Origin: Pseudomonas sp. GCEP-101
GTDB taxonomy: Bacteria > Pseudomonadota > Gammaproteobacteria > Pseudomonadales > Pseudomonadaceae
DNA: 64,000 nt
Assembly (NCBI RefSeq): GCF_025133575.1
Contig: NZ_CP104011.1
Span: forward strand, 62,001-126,000
Direction of reading: 5' to 3'
Positions within the stretch are counted from its first letter, which is position 1; each line of letters starts with the position of its first letter. Below the pieces are notes generated by a model, which was not told where the DNA came from, searched no databases, and saw nothing but the letters and a program-made list of their open reading frames with translations. Positions 41,636 to 50,016 of the stretch are shown in pieces. The position numbers and the translations under genes were made by a program.

Positions 41636-42004
41636 GTGCTCTACCGCCTCGCCGCCGACGCCGTGGTGCTGCTGCACCTGGGGTTCATCCTCTTCGTGCT
41701 GCTCGGCGGCCTGCTGGCGCTGCGCTGGCCGCGCCTGGCCTGGCTGCACGTGCCAGCGGCGGCCTGGGGCATGGCGGTGGAATTCCTCCACCTCTACTGC
41801 CCGCTCACCCCACTGGAAAACCACTTCCGCGCCCTGGCCGGCGGCCAGGGTTATCCGGGCGGGTTCATCGAGCATTACCTGATCCCGCTAATCTACCCCG
41901 CCGGCCTGACCAAGGCGACCCAGGTCGTCCTTGGCGCGGTGGTGGTGGCAGTCACCGTGCCGCCGTACCTGCTCCTGCTGCGCCGGGCGCTGCGCTCGCG
42001 CTGA
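41636..42004 (+). CDS. DUF2784 integral membrane protein
   Basis: 122 aa, three to four membrane helices. Conserved text: LHLGFILFVLLGG, EFLHLYCPLTPLENHFR and YPGGFIEHYLIPLIYP. It starts at GTG with GAGG upstream. Function unknown. Its last 53 bp overlap the 3' end of the opposite-strand glycosyltransferase gene, so both C-termini share DNA. Confidence 0.85.
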   Translation: MLYRLAADAVVLLHLGFILFVLLGGLLALRWPRLAWLHVPAAAWGMAVEFLHLYCPLTPLENHFRALAGGQGYPGGFIEHYLIPLIYPAGLTKATQVVLGAVVVAVTVPPYLLLLRRALRSR

Positions 42005-43529
42005 CAGCCAGCGGCAGATAGGCCAGGCTGGCCTCCTTGTTCTTCGCATGGCCCAGGCGCTGGCCATTGTTGAGCGTCGATTCGATCAGCCGGTGATCGG
42101 CCAGCAGCCAGTTCAGCGGCTTCGTCCCTTCGTGGGTCACCTGGGAAATGATCAGCGTGCGCGCCGGGTCCCACTCCTCGCCAGTGCGCTGACGTAGCCA
42201 GGCGAACAACGCGGCGCTGTCGCCCTGTGGGTAACCGGAGTGGACATAGAAGAACGGGTGCGCCTGGGGCTGGCCACGCTGCTCCAGGTACATCGGCAAC
42301 CGCGCATCGTCATCGCCGAGGACCAGCACTCGCCATTGCGACCAGGGCGCGGTCTGTTCCGCCGCGGCGCGCACGTCCCTGGCAAAGACTGGAATCCCGC
42401 CGCCGCCATTGCTCCACGGGTACGCCACGCCCAGCACCAGCAGCATTGCCACCGCACCCGCTCCTACCAGGCGCGGCCAGACGCGTCTCAACCCCGCCAG
42501 CCCGCGCTCCTGCCGCGACTCCACCACCCACCAGGCCCCCAGCAACTGGGCGAAGGGCACCAGCGGCAACACGTAGTAGCTGCGCCGGCTGCCGCTGGCG
42601 GTGAAGAACACGAACAGCAACAGCAGCGCCCAGACCAGCCAGCGCGCGTTGGGCGCCAGGTGCTGCCAGCGGCGCGCGGCGAACCACAGACCGAGCATCC
42701 ACAACGGCGCCCAGGGCAGCGTGTACGCGGGCAGGTACAGCAGGTAGGTGTAGATCGGCCCCTCGTGGTCGAAGGGCTGGAAGAAGCGCACCACGTTCTC
42801 GCGGAACACCAGCGCCAGCCCACTCTCGCCATAGCTGGGCTGGCCATACAGGTGCGACAACACGAAGGGAATCGCGTACACGGTGCCAGCCACCAGAAGC
42901 CCTGCCACCAGGCGCAGGTTCAGGTGCCGGCGCCAGCGCCCCTCGCTGAACAGGTGTGGCAGCAACACCAGCCCGGGCAGGATGAAGCCGATCAGCCCCT
43001 TGCACAGCGAGGTCAGCGAGAGGATCAGGAAAAAGCCCAGGTAGCCGGAGAAGCGCGTGTCTTCCGGGTCACGCCAGTACCAGGCCAGTGCCGCCAGCAC
43101 GCCGAACACCGTGAGCATGTCCGCCGTCGCCACCCGCGCCCAGAACAGGAAGTAGAAGGTGGTCGCCAGCAGCCAGCCGGCCAGCAACCCGGTACCCTTG
43201 CGCAGCAGGCGCTCGCCCAGCCACCCGGTCAGCCAGACGCTGCCCAGCCCCGCCAGCACACTGCTGGCGCGCAGCGTCCAGTGATTGAGACCGAACAGGC
43301 TGGCCGGCGCGGTGATCAGCCAATAGGACAGCAAGGGCTTGTCGTAATACGGCGCGCCGCGCAGGTACGGGTCGAAGTAATCGCCCGACTGCAGCATCTG
43401 CAGGGCGATATCCGCCCAGCGCACCTCCGGCCCCCACACCTCACGCGCCCACAAACCGGCGACCAGCATGACCAGCGTGGCGCCCAGCAACAGCGCCAGC
43501 GACTTGCGCTCCTTACTCCAACCTTGCAT
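41952..43529 (-). CDS. ArnT-like (GT83/PMT family) lipid-linked glycosyltransferase
   Basis: 525 aa with about 11-12 membrane helices. The first periplasmic loop has the catalytic-type motif EVRWADIALQML and YFDPYLRGAPYYDKPLLSYW, as in ArnT/PMT enzymes. A C-terminal periplasmic domain follows (~380-525). It would transfer a sugar from an undecaprenyl carrier to lipid A or another acceptor. No arn genes lie nearby, so it is unlikely to be ArnT itself. ATG 43529 is preceded in frame by a GTG. Its tail overlaps the DUF2784 gene. Confidence 0.85.
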   Translation of the reverse strand: MQGWSKERKSLALLLGATLVMLVAGLWAREVWGPEVRWADIALQMLQSGDYFDPYLRGAPYYDKPLLSYWLITAPASLFGLNHWTLRASSVLAGLGSVWLTGWLGERLLRKGTGLLAGWLLATTFYFLFWARVATADMLTVFGVLAALAWYWRDPEDTRFSGYLGFFLILSLTSLCKGLIGFILPGLVLLPHLFSEGRWRRHLNLRLVAGLLVAGTVYAIPFVLSHLYGQPSYGESGLALVFRENVVRFFQPFDHEGPIYTYLLYLPAYTLPWAPLWMLGLWFAARRWQHLAPNARWLVWALLLLFVFFTASGSRRSYYVLPLVPFAQLLGAWWVVESRQERGLAGLRRVWPRLVGAGAVAMLLVLGVAYPWSNGGGGIPVFARDVRAAAEQTAPWSQWRVLVLGDDDARLPMYLEQRGQPQAHPFFYVHSGYPQGDSAALFAWLRQRTGEEWDPARTLIISQVTHEGTKPLNWLLADHRLIESTLNNGQRLGHAKNKEASLAYLPLAVSASAAPGAAGAGTAAR

Positions 43530-43702
43530 CACCCGGCCCCCGGCCTCTCGAACGTGCGCGGGACACTAGGGCAGCGAAGGTTATGCGCCGGTTAAGAAAA
43601 TGCAGCCACGGCGTAATGCGCCGGCATTTGCCGTTTGGATAGTGCTCGGAGCGCCCCGGCGATCCCGCTAGGGTGAGGCCACCCCCCACTCAGGAGAGCC
43701 CC

Positions 43703-44476
43703 ATGCACCCGTACTTCTCCCTCGCCGGACGCACCGCGCTGGTCACCGGCGGCACCCGTGGCATCGGCCGGATGATCGCCCAGGGCCTGCTCGAAGCCGG
43801 CGCCGACGTGATCATCTGCGCCCGTGACGGCGCCGCCTGCGCCGACACCGCCGCCGAGCTGTCGCAATACGGCCACTGCATCGGCCTGCCAGCGAACCTC
43901 GCCACCGAGGAAGGCGCCCGCGCCCTGGCCGACGAGCTGAACGAGCGCCTGGACCATCTGGACATCCTGGTGAACAACGCCGGCACCACCTGGGGCGCGC
44001 CGCTGGACAGCTATCCGGCCTCGGGCTGGGAGAAGGTCATGCAGCTCAATGTCACCGCCGTGTTCAGTTGCATCCAGCAACTGCTGCCGCTGCTGAAGAA
44101 AGCCGGGAGCGCGCAGAACCCGGCGCGGGTGATCAACATCGGCTCGGTGGCCGGCGTCACTTCCCACGGCGAGAACGCCTACGCCTACGGCCCGAGCAAG
44201 GCCGCACTGCACCAGCTGTCGCGCATGCTCGCCCGTGAACTGGTGAGCGACCATATCAACGTCAACGTCATCGCCCCCGGCCGCTTCCCCAGCAAGATGA
44301 CCCGCCACATCGCCAACGACGAGCAGGCCATGGCCGAGGACACCGCCGTGATCCCCATGCGCCGCTGGGGGCGCGAGGAAGAGATGTCCGCCCTGGCGAT
44401 CAGCCTGGCGAGCGCCGCCGGCGCCTACATGACCGGCAATATCATCCCCATCGACGGCGGCTTCCACCTCGGCTGA
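43703..44476 (+). CDS. rhlG: RhlG-type NADPH-dependent beta-ketoacyl reductase (SDR)
   Basis: 257 aa, nearly identical by eye to P. aeruginosa RhlG: MHPYFSLAGR, TGGTRGIG (15-22), NNAG, Ser148 and YGPSK (Tyr162/Lys166), ending IPIDGGFHLG. It was first proposed to supply beta-hydroxyacids for rhamnolipids and PHA, but its role in rhamnolipid synthesis is disputed. No rhlA/rhlB lies nearby. CAGGAGA precedes the ATG at 43703. Confidence 0.92.
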   Translation: MHPYFSLAGRTALVTGGTRGIGRMIAQGLLEAGADVIICARDGAACADTAAELSQYGHCIGLPANLATEEGARALADELNERLDHLDILVNNAGTTWGAPLDSYPASGWEKVMQLNVTAVFSCIQQLLPLLKKAGSAQNPARVINIGSVAGVTSHGENAYAYGPSKAALHQLSRMLARELVSDHINVNVIAPGRFPSKMTRHIANDEQAMAEDTAVIPMRRWGREEEMSALAISLASAAGAYMTGNIIPIDGGFHLG

Positions 44477-44514
44477 CCTTGGCAAAACCTGCTGCGCGTC
44501 GGCATAGCGGCGTT

Positions 44515-44599
44515 GAAAGCAGGCGCTGAATGCTCATTTACGACATGTAAACTGCGCTTCATCGCCTGCTTTCGCCTTGCTCTGCTCTAGCTCGCAAGG
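44515..44599 (+). other. 59-bp extended palindrome plus second hairpin in the trmO 5' region
   Basis: gaaagcaggcg-c-tgaa (44515-44530) pairs with ttca-t-cgcctgctttc (44558-44573). A nested tttac/gtaaa pair (44537-44541, 44547-44551) is centred on exactly the same base. A second stem, ccttgc/gcaagg, follows at 44575-44580 and 44594-44599. No ORF covers this and no T-run follows. It could be a structured leader RNA, an operator or a dispersed palindromic element. Confidence 0.6.
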
Positions 44600-44666
44600 T
44601 TTTGAGCAACTTCTGAAAAGCTTCGAATCGGGTACCATGGCGGCCCCTGCAACCGCACCCGCCGCC

Positions 44667-45365
44667 ATGTCCTACAGCATCTCGCCGATCGGCCACGTCC
44701 GCTCCTGCTTCAAGGAGAAGTTCGCCATCCCGCGCCAGCCGCAACTGGCCCCGGCCGCGACCGGCGTGCTGGAATTGCTGCCGCCGTTCGACAGCGGCGA
44801 TGCGGTGGCGGGCCTGGAGCAGGTCAGCCATGTCTGGCTGATCTTCCTCTTCCACCAGGCGCTGGAAGACAAGCCGAGGCTGAAGGTTCGCCCGCCGCGC
44901 CTGGGCGGGAACCAGTCCATGGGCGTGTTCGCCACCCGCGCCACCCACCGGCCCAACGGCCTTGGCCAATCAGTGGTGAAGCTGGAGAAGGTCGAGCCCG
45001 GTCGCCTGTGGCTGTCCGGCATCGACCTGCTGGACGGCACGCCGGTGATCGACATCAAACCCTACGTGCCCTACGCCGACATCGTTGCCGACGCCCGCAA
45101 CGCCATCGCCGACACGCCCCCCGCGCCCATCGCCGTGCACTGGAGCGACGAGGCCCTGCGCCAGGCCCATGAGCATGGCCTGCGCCTCGGCCAGCCGGTG
45201 CGCGAGCTGATCGAGCAATGCCTCGCCCAGGACCCGCGCCCGGCCTACCAGAAGCCGCCGCCCGAACGCCGCTACGGCGTGCGCCTGTGGGACCTGGACG
45301 TGCACTGGCACTACCCCGCCGACGGCGAGATCCGCGTCCTGGACCTGCAACGCGCCGCCGACTGA
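44667..45365 (+). CDS. trmO: tRNA (t6A37) N6-methyltransferase TrmO
   Basis: 232 aa. The TsaA/TrmO beta-barrel (~residues 1-150) shows IGHVRSCFKEKFAIPRQP, DAVAGLEQVSHVWLIFLFHQ and GVFATRATHRPNGLGQSVVKLE. A C-terminal domain (~175-232, RRYGVRLWDLDVHW) helps bind tRNA. It adds an N6-methyl to t6A37 using SAM. I chose ATG 44667 (MSYSISPIGHV) by conservation; upstream ATGs at 44637 and 44577 are possible and the ribosome site is weak. Confidence 0.93.
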   Translation: MSYSISPIGHVRSCFKEKFAIPRQPQLAPAATGVLELLPPFDSGDAVAGLEQVSHVWLIFLFHQALEDKPRLKVRPPRLGGNQSMGVFATRATHRPNGLGQSVVKLEKVEPGRLWLSGIDLLDGTPVIDIKPYVPYADIVADARNAIADTPPAPIAVHWSDEALRQAHEHGLRLGQPVRELIEQCLAQDPRPAYQKPPPERRYGVRLWDLDVHWHYPADGEIRVLDLQRAAD

Positions 45366-45373
45366 ACACCGCG

Positions 45374-45676
45374 TCAATCTACCGGATTGAGGGCGACCAC
45401 ATCGCTCTCGAAGCACGTCTGCTCGACGATCAGCGGCTCCACCAGCGGCCGGCTGTCGCGGAAATGCGCGGTTTGCGTATGCGCCTCGTAGGCCGCGTCA
45501 TCGCGATAGATCTCGTAGAGGTAGATCACGTCCGGATCGAGGCGATCCTGGGATACATCGAAGACCAGGCAGCCGGGCTCGCTGGAGACCGAAGCGGCGG
45601 CGTTGGCCTTGATGGCGTGGAGAAAGTCGTCGGCGCTGCCGGGCTTTACGCGGGTCCTGATGAACAGACTGTACAC
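45374..45676 (-). CDS. ABM-domain monooxygenase-like protein (putative quinol monooxygenase)
   Basis: 100 aa, ferredoxin-like dimeric alpha+beta barrel: YSLFIRTRVKPGSADDFLHAIKANAAAS, LVFDVSQDRLDP and EAHTQTAHFRD. The start is GTG 45676, with AAGGA seven bases upstream. Relatives include YgiN/LsrG. It is divergent from a VOC-domain gene over a 60-bp AT-rich gap with palindromes, so the two are probably co-regulated. Substrate unknown. Confidence 0.82.
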   Translation of the reverse strand: MYSLFIRTRVKPGSADDFLHAIKANAAASVSSEPGCLVFDVSQDRLDPDVIYLYEIYRDDAAYEAHTQTAHFRDSRPLVEPLIVEQTCFESDVVALNPVD

Positions 45677-45690
45677 AGGGCGTTCCTTTT

Positions 45691-45720
45691 GTTTTAAATT
45701 TGAAAACAAATTGTATACAA
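45691..45720. promoter_or_regulatory. Candidate GntR-type operator TTGTATACAA and adjacent palindrome
   Basis: A perfect 10-bp palindrome ttgtatacaa (45711-45720) sits beside the near-palindrome gttttaaatttgaaaac (45691-45707), in the gap between the divergent ABM and VOC genes. TTGTATACAA fits the TNGTNNNACNA pattern of FadR/VanR-type GntR repressors. No GntR gene is adjacent. Confidence 0.5.
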
Positions 45721-45736
45721 AAAAGGAACCGCGTCC

Positions 45737-46150
45737 ATGTCCGATCTCCCTGCCCGCCCCGGCCGCCTCAACGGCTTGCGCCACCTCGCCCTGCTGGTGC
45801 CGAACCTCGAGGAATGCGAGCGCTTCTACGTCGACGTGCTCGGCATGCAGGTGCTCAACCGCGCCAACGAGGACCTGGTCTACCTCACCTGCGGCAACGA
45901 CAACCTCTCCCTGGGCCGCGGCGCCGGTGCGGCCAACGGCCTGCAGACCATGGACCACTACGGCTTCATCGTCGACAGCGTGGAGGAACTGGAAGCCTGG
46001 TATCAGTACTTCAAGGCGCGCGGCGTGACCCTGCTGGATCGCCCCTTCGACCATGGCGACGGCGCGCGCAGCTTCCACCTGCTCGACCCGGCGGGGAACA
46101 AGGTGCAGCCGCTGTATCACCCGGCGGTTTCCGGGCAGCGCCTGGCCTGA
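45737..46150 (+). CDS. VOC (glyoxalase-like) family protein
   Basis: 137 aa. Paired beta-alpha-beta-beta-beta units: LRHLALLVPNLEECERFYVDVLGMQ then HYGFIVDSVEELEAWYQYFKARGV, ending with RSFHLLDPAGNKVQPLYHP. His in LRHLAL and HYGF, and a C-terminal acidic/His set, could bind a metal. It may be a dioxygenase, lyase or resistance protein; the family does not settle it. AAAAGGAACCG precedes the ATG. Confidence 0.85.
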   Translation: MSDLPARPGRLNGLRHLALLVPNLEECERFYVDVLGMQVLNRANEDLVYLTCGNDNLSLGRGAGAANGLQTMDHYGFIVDSVEELEAWYQYFKARGVTLLDRPFDHGDGARSFHLLDPAGNKVQPLYHPAVSGQRLA

Positions 46151-46157
46151 CGCCCCT

Positions 46158-46304
46158 GTAGGAGCGAGCTTGCTCGCGAACGGCAACACGCCGTGGCCTA
46201 CCCCACGGAATAATGCGCCTTGCTTGACGCCCTTGTAGGAGCGAGCTTGCTCGCGAACGGTAAGGCACCGTGCCTTGCAGGTTCGCGAGCAAGCTCGCTC
46301 CTAC
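46158..46304. repeat. REP cluster, three GTAGGAGCGAGC-type units
   Basis: Direct units at 46158-46181 and 46235-46258, and an inverted unit at 46281-46304. The 354-bp gap 46151-46504 also has a ggggctcgcagccagggttaggg stretch and the fpr terminator, and no gene. Confidence 0.9.
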
Positions 46305-46430
46305 GAAAAGCAGGTCGTATCGGTTGGCGCTCATGGGTTCAACCCGCACCGAACGGTCCCCTATCCCTCAGCAGCGGGGCTCGCAGCCAGGGTTAGGGTT
46401 TGGGGCTCTTGCTTCATAAAATCCGCGCAT

Positions 46431-46470
46431 AAAAAAACGCCGCGCTCCCAAGGGAGCCGCGGCGTTCTTT
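46431..46470 (-). terminator. Rho-independent terminator of fpr
   Basis: Minus-strand stem gaacgccgcggctccc/gggagcgcggcgttt with a long T-run after it, about 35 bp past the fpr stop. Confidence 0.9.
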
Positions 46471-46504
46471 CGACCGAAGCGTCGTGCGCTTCTTACTTCT
46501 CGGC

Positions 46505-47281
46505 TTACTTTTCTACGAAGGCGCGCTCGATCAGGTAATCGCCCGGCTCGCCCATGCGCGGCGAGATGGTCAGGCCGAAGCCGTTAAGCACTTCGCTGGT
46601 CTCGTCGAGCATGCTCGGGCTGCCGCAGATCATCGCGCGGTCGTCCTGCGGATTCATCGGTGGCAGGCCGATGTCGGCGAACAGCTTGCCGCTGCGCATC
46701 AGGTCGGTCTGGCGGCCCATGTTGCGGAACTCTTCACGGGTGACCAGCGGGTAGTAGATCAGCTTCTCTTTCACCATGTCACCGAAGTACTCATGCTCCG
46801 GCAGAACCTTGGTGATGAAGTCCGCGTAGGCCAGCTCGCTGACCCAGCGCACGCCGTGGACCAGGATGACCTTGTCGAACTTCTCGTAGACTTCCGGATC
46901 CTGGATGACCGACAGGAACGGCGCCATGCCGGTGCCGGTGCTCAGCAGGTACAGGTGCTTGCCGGGCTTGAGGTCATCCAGCACCAGGGTGCCGGTGGGC
47001 TTGCGGCTGACCATCAGCTCGTCGCCTTCCTTCAGGTGCTGCAGACGCGAGGTCAGCGGACCATCCGGGACCTTGATGCTGAAGAACTCCAGGTGCTCTT
47101 CGTAGTTCGGGCTGGCGATGCTGTACGCGCGCATCAGCGGACGACCGTTGACTTCCAGGCCGATCATCACGAACTGACCGGTCTTGAAGCGCAGACCCGG
47201 GTTGCGGGTGGTCTTGAAGCTGAACAGGGTGTCGTTCCAGTGGTGCACGCTGAGAACGCGCTCGGTGTACAGGTTGCTCAT
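46505..47281 (-). CDS. fpr: Ferredoxin-NADP+ reductase
   Basis: 258 aa, the P. aeruginosa Fpr length. FAD motif RAYSIASP (51-58), NADP motif GTGMAPFLS (116-124) and the C-terminal FVEK of bacterial class I FNRs. It supplies electrons to ferredoxin or bacterioferritin-associated ferredoxin for iron mobilisation and oxidative defence. The start ATG 47281 has AGGAG at good spacing. It is divergent from finR, its likely regulator. Confidence 0.96.
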   Translation of the reverse strand: MSNLYTERVLSVHHWNDTLFSFKTTRNPGLRFKTGQFVMIGLEVNGRPLMRAYSIASPNYEEHLEFFSIKVPDGPLTSRLQHLKEGDELMVSRKPTGTLVLDDLKPGKHLYLLSTGTGMAPFLSVIQDPEVYEKFDKVILVHGVRWVSELAYADFITKVLPEHEYFGDMVKEKLIYYPLVTREEFRNMGRQTDLMRSGKLFADIGLPPMNPQDDRAMICGSPSMLDETSEVLNGFGLTISPRMGEPGDYLIERAFVEK

Positions 47282-47361
47282 CAAGGACTCCTAGGAGAAA
47301 CGTGGCGCACCCCAGCAGATCCCGGACGTAGCGCAATTGCGCGACATTTTATAGGCGGCGA

Positions 47362-47393
47362 CAATATCCGCAAAATAAATTATCTGGATATTG
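47362..47393. promoter_or_regulatory. Candidate FinR operator CAATATCC-N16-GGATATTG
   Basis: A perfect 8-bp inverted repeat in the AT-rich part of the fpr/finR divergent gap. The position fits control of fpr by the LysR protein encoded alongside. Binding is inferred. Confidence 0.5.
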
Positions 47394-47500
47394 CTAATCC
47401 AAAACGCAGATAAGGCCGTCACGTCGCCGCCAAAGGATACCGTCAGGGGCTTCCTACATCGGGGTGACGAAATGTCGCGCAGCGTCTGCCGGAGCCCCCG

Positions 47501-48427
47501 ATGAAGTTCACTCTGCGCCAGCTCGAAGTCTTCGTTGCCGTCGCCCAGCAGGAAAGCGTCTCCCGTGCCGCCGAGGCGCTGTCCATGTCGCAGTCGGCCA
47601 CCAGCACCGCGCTGGGCGAGCTGGAGCGGCAGTTCGATTGCAAACTGTTCGACCGCTCCGGCAAGCGCCTGACCCTCAACGCCCTCGGTCGCCAGCTGCT
47701 GCCCCAGGCGGTGGCCCTGCTCGACCGTGGCAGCGAAATCGAGAACATGCTCAACGGCAAGAGCGCCTTCGGCTCGCTGGACCTGGGCGCCACCCTGACC
47801 ATCGGCAACTACCTGGCCACGCTGCTGATCGGCACCTTCATGCAGCGCCAGCCCGACTGCCGGGTGCGCCTGCACGTGCACAACACCGCCCATGTGGTGC
47901 AACGCGTGGCGCATTACGAACTGGACCTGGGCCTGATCGAAGGCGATTGCCAGCACCCGGACATCGAGGTGCAGCCGTGGATGGAGGACGAGCTGGTGGT
48001 GTTCTGCGCTCCGCAGCACCCACTGGCCAGCGAGGGGCGCGCGAGCCTGGAACAGCTGACGGAAGAAGCGTGGATCCTGCGGGAACAGGGCTCGGGCACG
48101 CGGCTGACCTTCGACCAGGCCATGCGCCACCACGTGGAGCCGCTGAATGTGCGGCTGGAGCTTGAGCACACCGAGGCGATCAAGCGCGCCGTGGAGTCGG
48201 GGCTGGGGATCGGCTGCATCTCGCGCCTGGCGCTACGCGATGCATTCCGCCGCGGCAGCCTGGTGCCGGTGGAGACCCCGGAGCTGGACCTGCGCCGGCA
48301 GTTCTATTTCATCTGGCACCGGCAGAAGTACCAGACCGCGACCATGCGCGAGTTCCTCGAACTGTGCCGCAGCGAAACCGCCGGGGTGACGCGCAGTGAC
48401 GATATCGTCCTGCCGATGATTCCCTGA
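47501..48427 (+). CDS. finR: LysR-family regulator FinR
   Basis: 308 aa. Winged HTH (LRQLEVFVAVAQQESVSRAAEALSMSQSATSTALGELERQF, residues ~5-47) and LysR effector domain (~92-295). Divergent from fpr across 219 bp, as in P. putida and P. aeruginosa, where FinR is needed for induction of fpr under superoxide or iron stress. Assignment rests on this synteny and protein similarity. Confidence 0.92.
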   Translation: MKFTLRQLEVFVAVAQQESVSRAAEALSMSQSATSTALGELERQFDCKLFDRSGKRLTLNALGRQLLPQAVALLDRGSEIENMLNGKSAFGSLDLGATLTIGNYLATLLIGTFMQRQPDCRVRLHVHNTAHVVQRVAHYELDLGLIEGDCQHPDIEVQPWMEDELVVFCAPQHPLASEGRASLEQLTEEAWILREQGSGTRLTFDQAMRHHVEPLNVRLELEHTEAIKRAVESGLGIGCISRLALRDAFRRGSLVPVETPELDLRRQFYFIWHRQKYQTATMREFLELCRSETAGVTRSDDIVLPMIP

Positions 48428-48458
48428 TGGGCGCTCGCCCTGCGCTCTGCGCTTTTCG

Positions 48459-48616
48459 GAGGAGCGGACTTCGTCCGCGATCCGCCCCGCGACGAGGATC
48501 ATTGCGGACGAAGTCCGCTTCTACAGGAGTTTCATGCCACCTGTAGGAGCGAGCTTGCTCGCGAACGGAAAAAAAAGCACCGAGCCTTGCAGGTTCGCGA
48601 GCAAGCTCGCTCCTAC
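48459..48616. repeat. REP cluster: GGAGCGGACTTCGTCCGCG pair and GTAGGAGCGAGC pair
   Basis: A face-to-face ggagcggacttcgtccgcga pair spans 48459-48524. A face-to-face pair of the 24-bp unit follows at 48543-48566 and 48593-48616. They fill the gap between the convergent finR and dgkA genes. Confidence 0.9.
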
Positions 48617-48621
48617 GAGGA

Positions 48622-48993
48622 CTAACCCAGCAGAATGCCTGCCCAGGTCACGGTGATGATGGTCAGCGCCACGAACTGGGCGGCACTGCCCATGTCCTTG
48701 GCGTTCTTCGACAGCGGGTGGCGCTCCAGGGAGACCCGGTCCACCACCGCCTCGATGGCGGAGTTGAGCAGCTCGACGATCAGCGCCAGCAGGCACACGG
48801 CGATCATCAGCGCGCGCTCGCCACGGGTCACGTCGCAGAAGAACGACAGCGGGATGAGGATGACGTTGATCAGCACCAGCTGGCGGAAGGCGGCCTCACC
48901 CTTGAAGGCGGCGGCGAAACCGGCCAGGGAGTAGCCGGCGGCATTGAAGATGCGTTTCAGGCCGGTCTGGCCCTTGAAGGGGGAAGCGGACAC
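48622..48993 (-). CDS. dgkA: Diacylglycerol kinase (prokaryotic DgkA)
   Basis: 123 aa, three membrane helices. Signature EAAFRQ and VELLNSAIEAVVDRVSLERHPLSKNAKDMGSAAQF, containing the catalytic Glu and Asn/Asp set. It phosphorylates diacylglycerol in the inner membrane, recycling lipid from membrane-derived oligosaccharide or LPS modification. It lies beside erdR, as in P. aeruginosa PA3603-PA3604. Confidence 0.96.
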   Translation of the reverse strand: MSASPFKGQTGLKRIFNAAGYSLAGFAAAFKGEAAFRQLVLINVILIPLSFFCDVTRGERALMIAVCLLALIVELLNSAIEAVVDRVSLERHPLSKNAKDMGSAAQFVALTIITVTWAGILLG

Positions 48994-49100
48994 GTGCGGT
49001 TCTCACAGGCAAAGGTCGCGGCACTCTATACCAGCGATCGTCAAAAAGGGGTCAAGGCCATTACAGAATGTGACGGCCCCAGCGCCGAAGCGTGAAAGCC

Positions 49101-49751
49101 TCAGGCCCCCGGCACCGACTCCATCTGCGCCAGCAACAGCGCCGCCTGGGTGCGGGTGCGCACGTTCAGCTTGCGGAAGATCGCCGTGACATGCGCCTTC
49201 ACCGTGGCTTCGGAGACGCTCAGCTCGAAGGCGATCTGCTTGTTCAACAGGCCCTCGCAGACCATGGTCAGCACGCGGAACTGCTGCGGCGTCAGGCTGG
49301 CCAGGCCGGCGCTGGCCGCGCGGACTTCCTCGCTCATCTCGGTCACGGCATCCACCTGCGGCGGCCACCACACATCCCCGTCGAGCACCGCGCGCACGGC
49401 CTGCTGCAGGGTGCCCAGGTCGCTGGACTTGGGAATGAAACCGCTGGCGCCGAACTCGCGGGAGCGCTGTACCACCGCGGCCTCTTCCTGGGCCGAGACC
49501 ATCACCACCGGAATCTGCGGGTACTGCCCGCGCAGCAGCACCAGGCCGGAGAAGCCGTAGGCGCCGGGCATGTTCAGGTCCAGCAGCACCAGGTCCCAGT
49601 CGGCCTTCTCGTTCAGCCGCACCTCCAGCTCCGCGATACTCGCCGCCTCGGACAGTCGCGCCTCGGGGCCCAGGCCGATGCTCAGGGCCTGGTGCAGAGC
49701 ACTGCGGAACAGCGGGTGATCGTCAGCGATCAGGATCTCGTAGGAAGCCAT
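49101..49751 (-). CDS. erdR: LuxR-type response regulator ErdR
   Basis: 216 aa. Receiver domain (1-~120) with acidic pocket ADDHP and phospho-acceptor Asp in LVLLDLNMPG, Lys in IPKSSD. C-terminal LuxR HTH (~150-210: LTPQQFRVLTMVCEGLLNKQIAFELSVSEATVKAHVTAIFRKL). It matches P. aeruginosa ErdR (PA3604), part of the regulatory cascade for ethanol oxidation and acetate metabolism. No sensor kinase is adjacent. Start at MASYEILIADD by conservation. Confidence 0.9.
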   Translation of the reverse strand: MASYEILIADDHPLFRSALHQALSIGLGPEARLSEAASIAELEVRLNEKADWDLVLLDLNMPGAYGFSGLVLLRGQYPQIPVVMVSAQEEAAVVQRSREFGASGFIPKSSDLGTLQQAVRAVLDGDVWWPPQVDAVTEMSEEVRAASAGLASLTPQQFRVLTMVCEGLLNKQIAFELSVSEATVKAHVTAIFRKLNVRTRTQAALLLAQMESVPGA

Positions 49752-50016
49752 GAATTTTCCTTGAAGGCCGCGCCAATGTCCCGCCGTGGATAACAGCCGG
49801 GCTTGCGCAGGAAAGGTCGGAGCACGGATAGAGCACTGCTTGCCGCATTGTACGCAAAGACCAGCGCCGGTGTCCGCCGCGAATGCGTCCTCCACAGTAC
49901 TCGCAGTATGGCCTGGAAGCCCCTGCCACTGTGCCCGCCAGGAACCCGCGCCCCTTTCCAAAGGCCGGGCGTTACGGCAGAGTTCCGCTTTTTTTCCTGC
50001 CTGTTACGAGAACACG

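Noticed and set aside
41952..43529. Calling the glycosyltransferase arnT (polymyxin resistance)
   Set aside because: No arn operon genes adjacent and the family includes many transferases of other specificity.
43703..44476. Evidence for a rhamnolipid cluster around rhlG
   Set aside because: No rhlA, rhlB, rhlR or rhlI is nearby; rhlG alone does not show rhamnolipid production.
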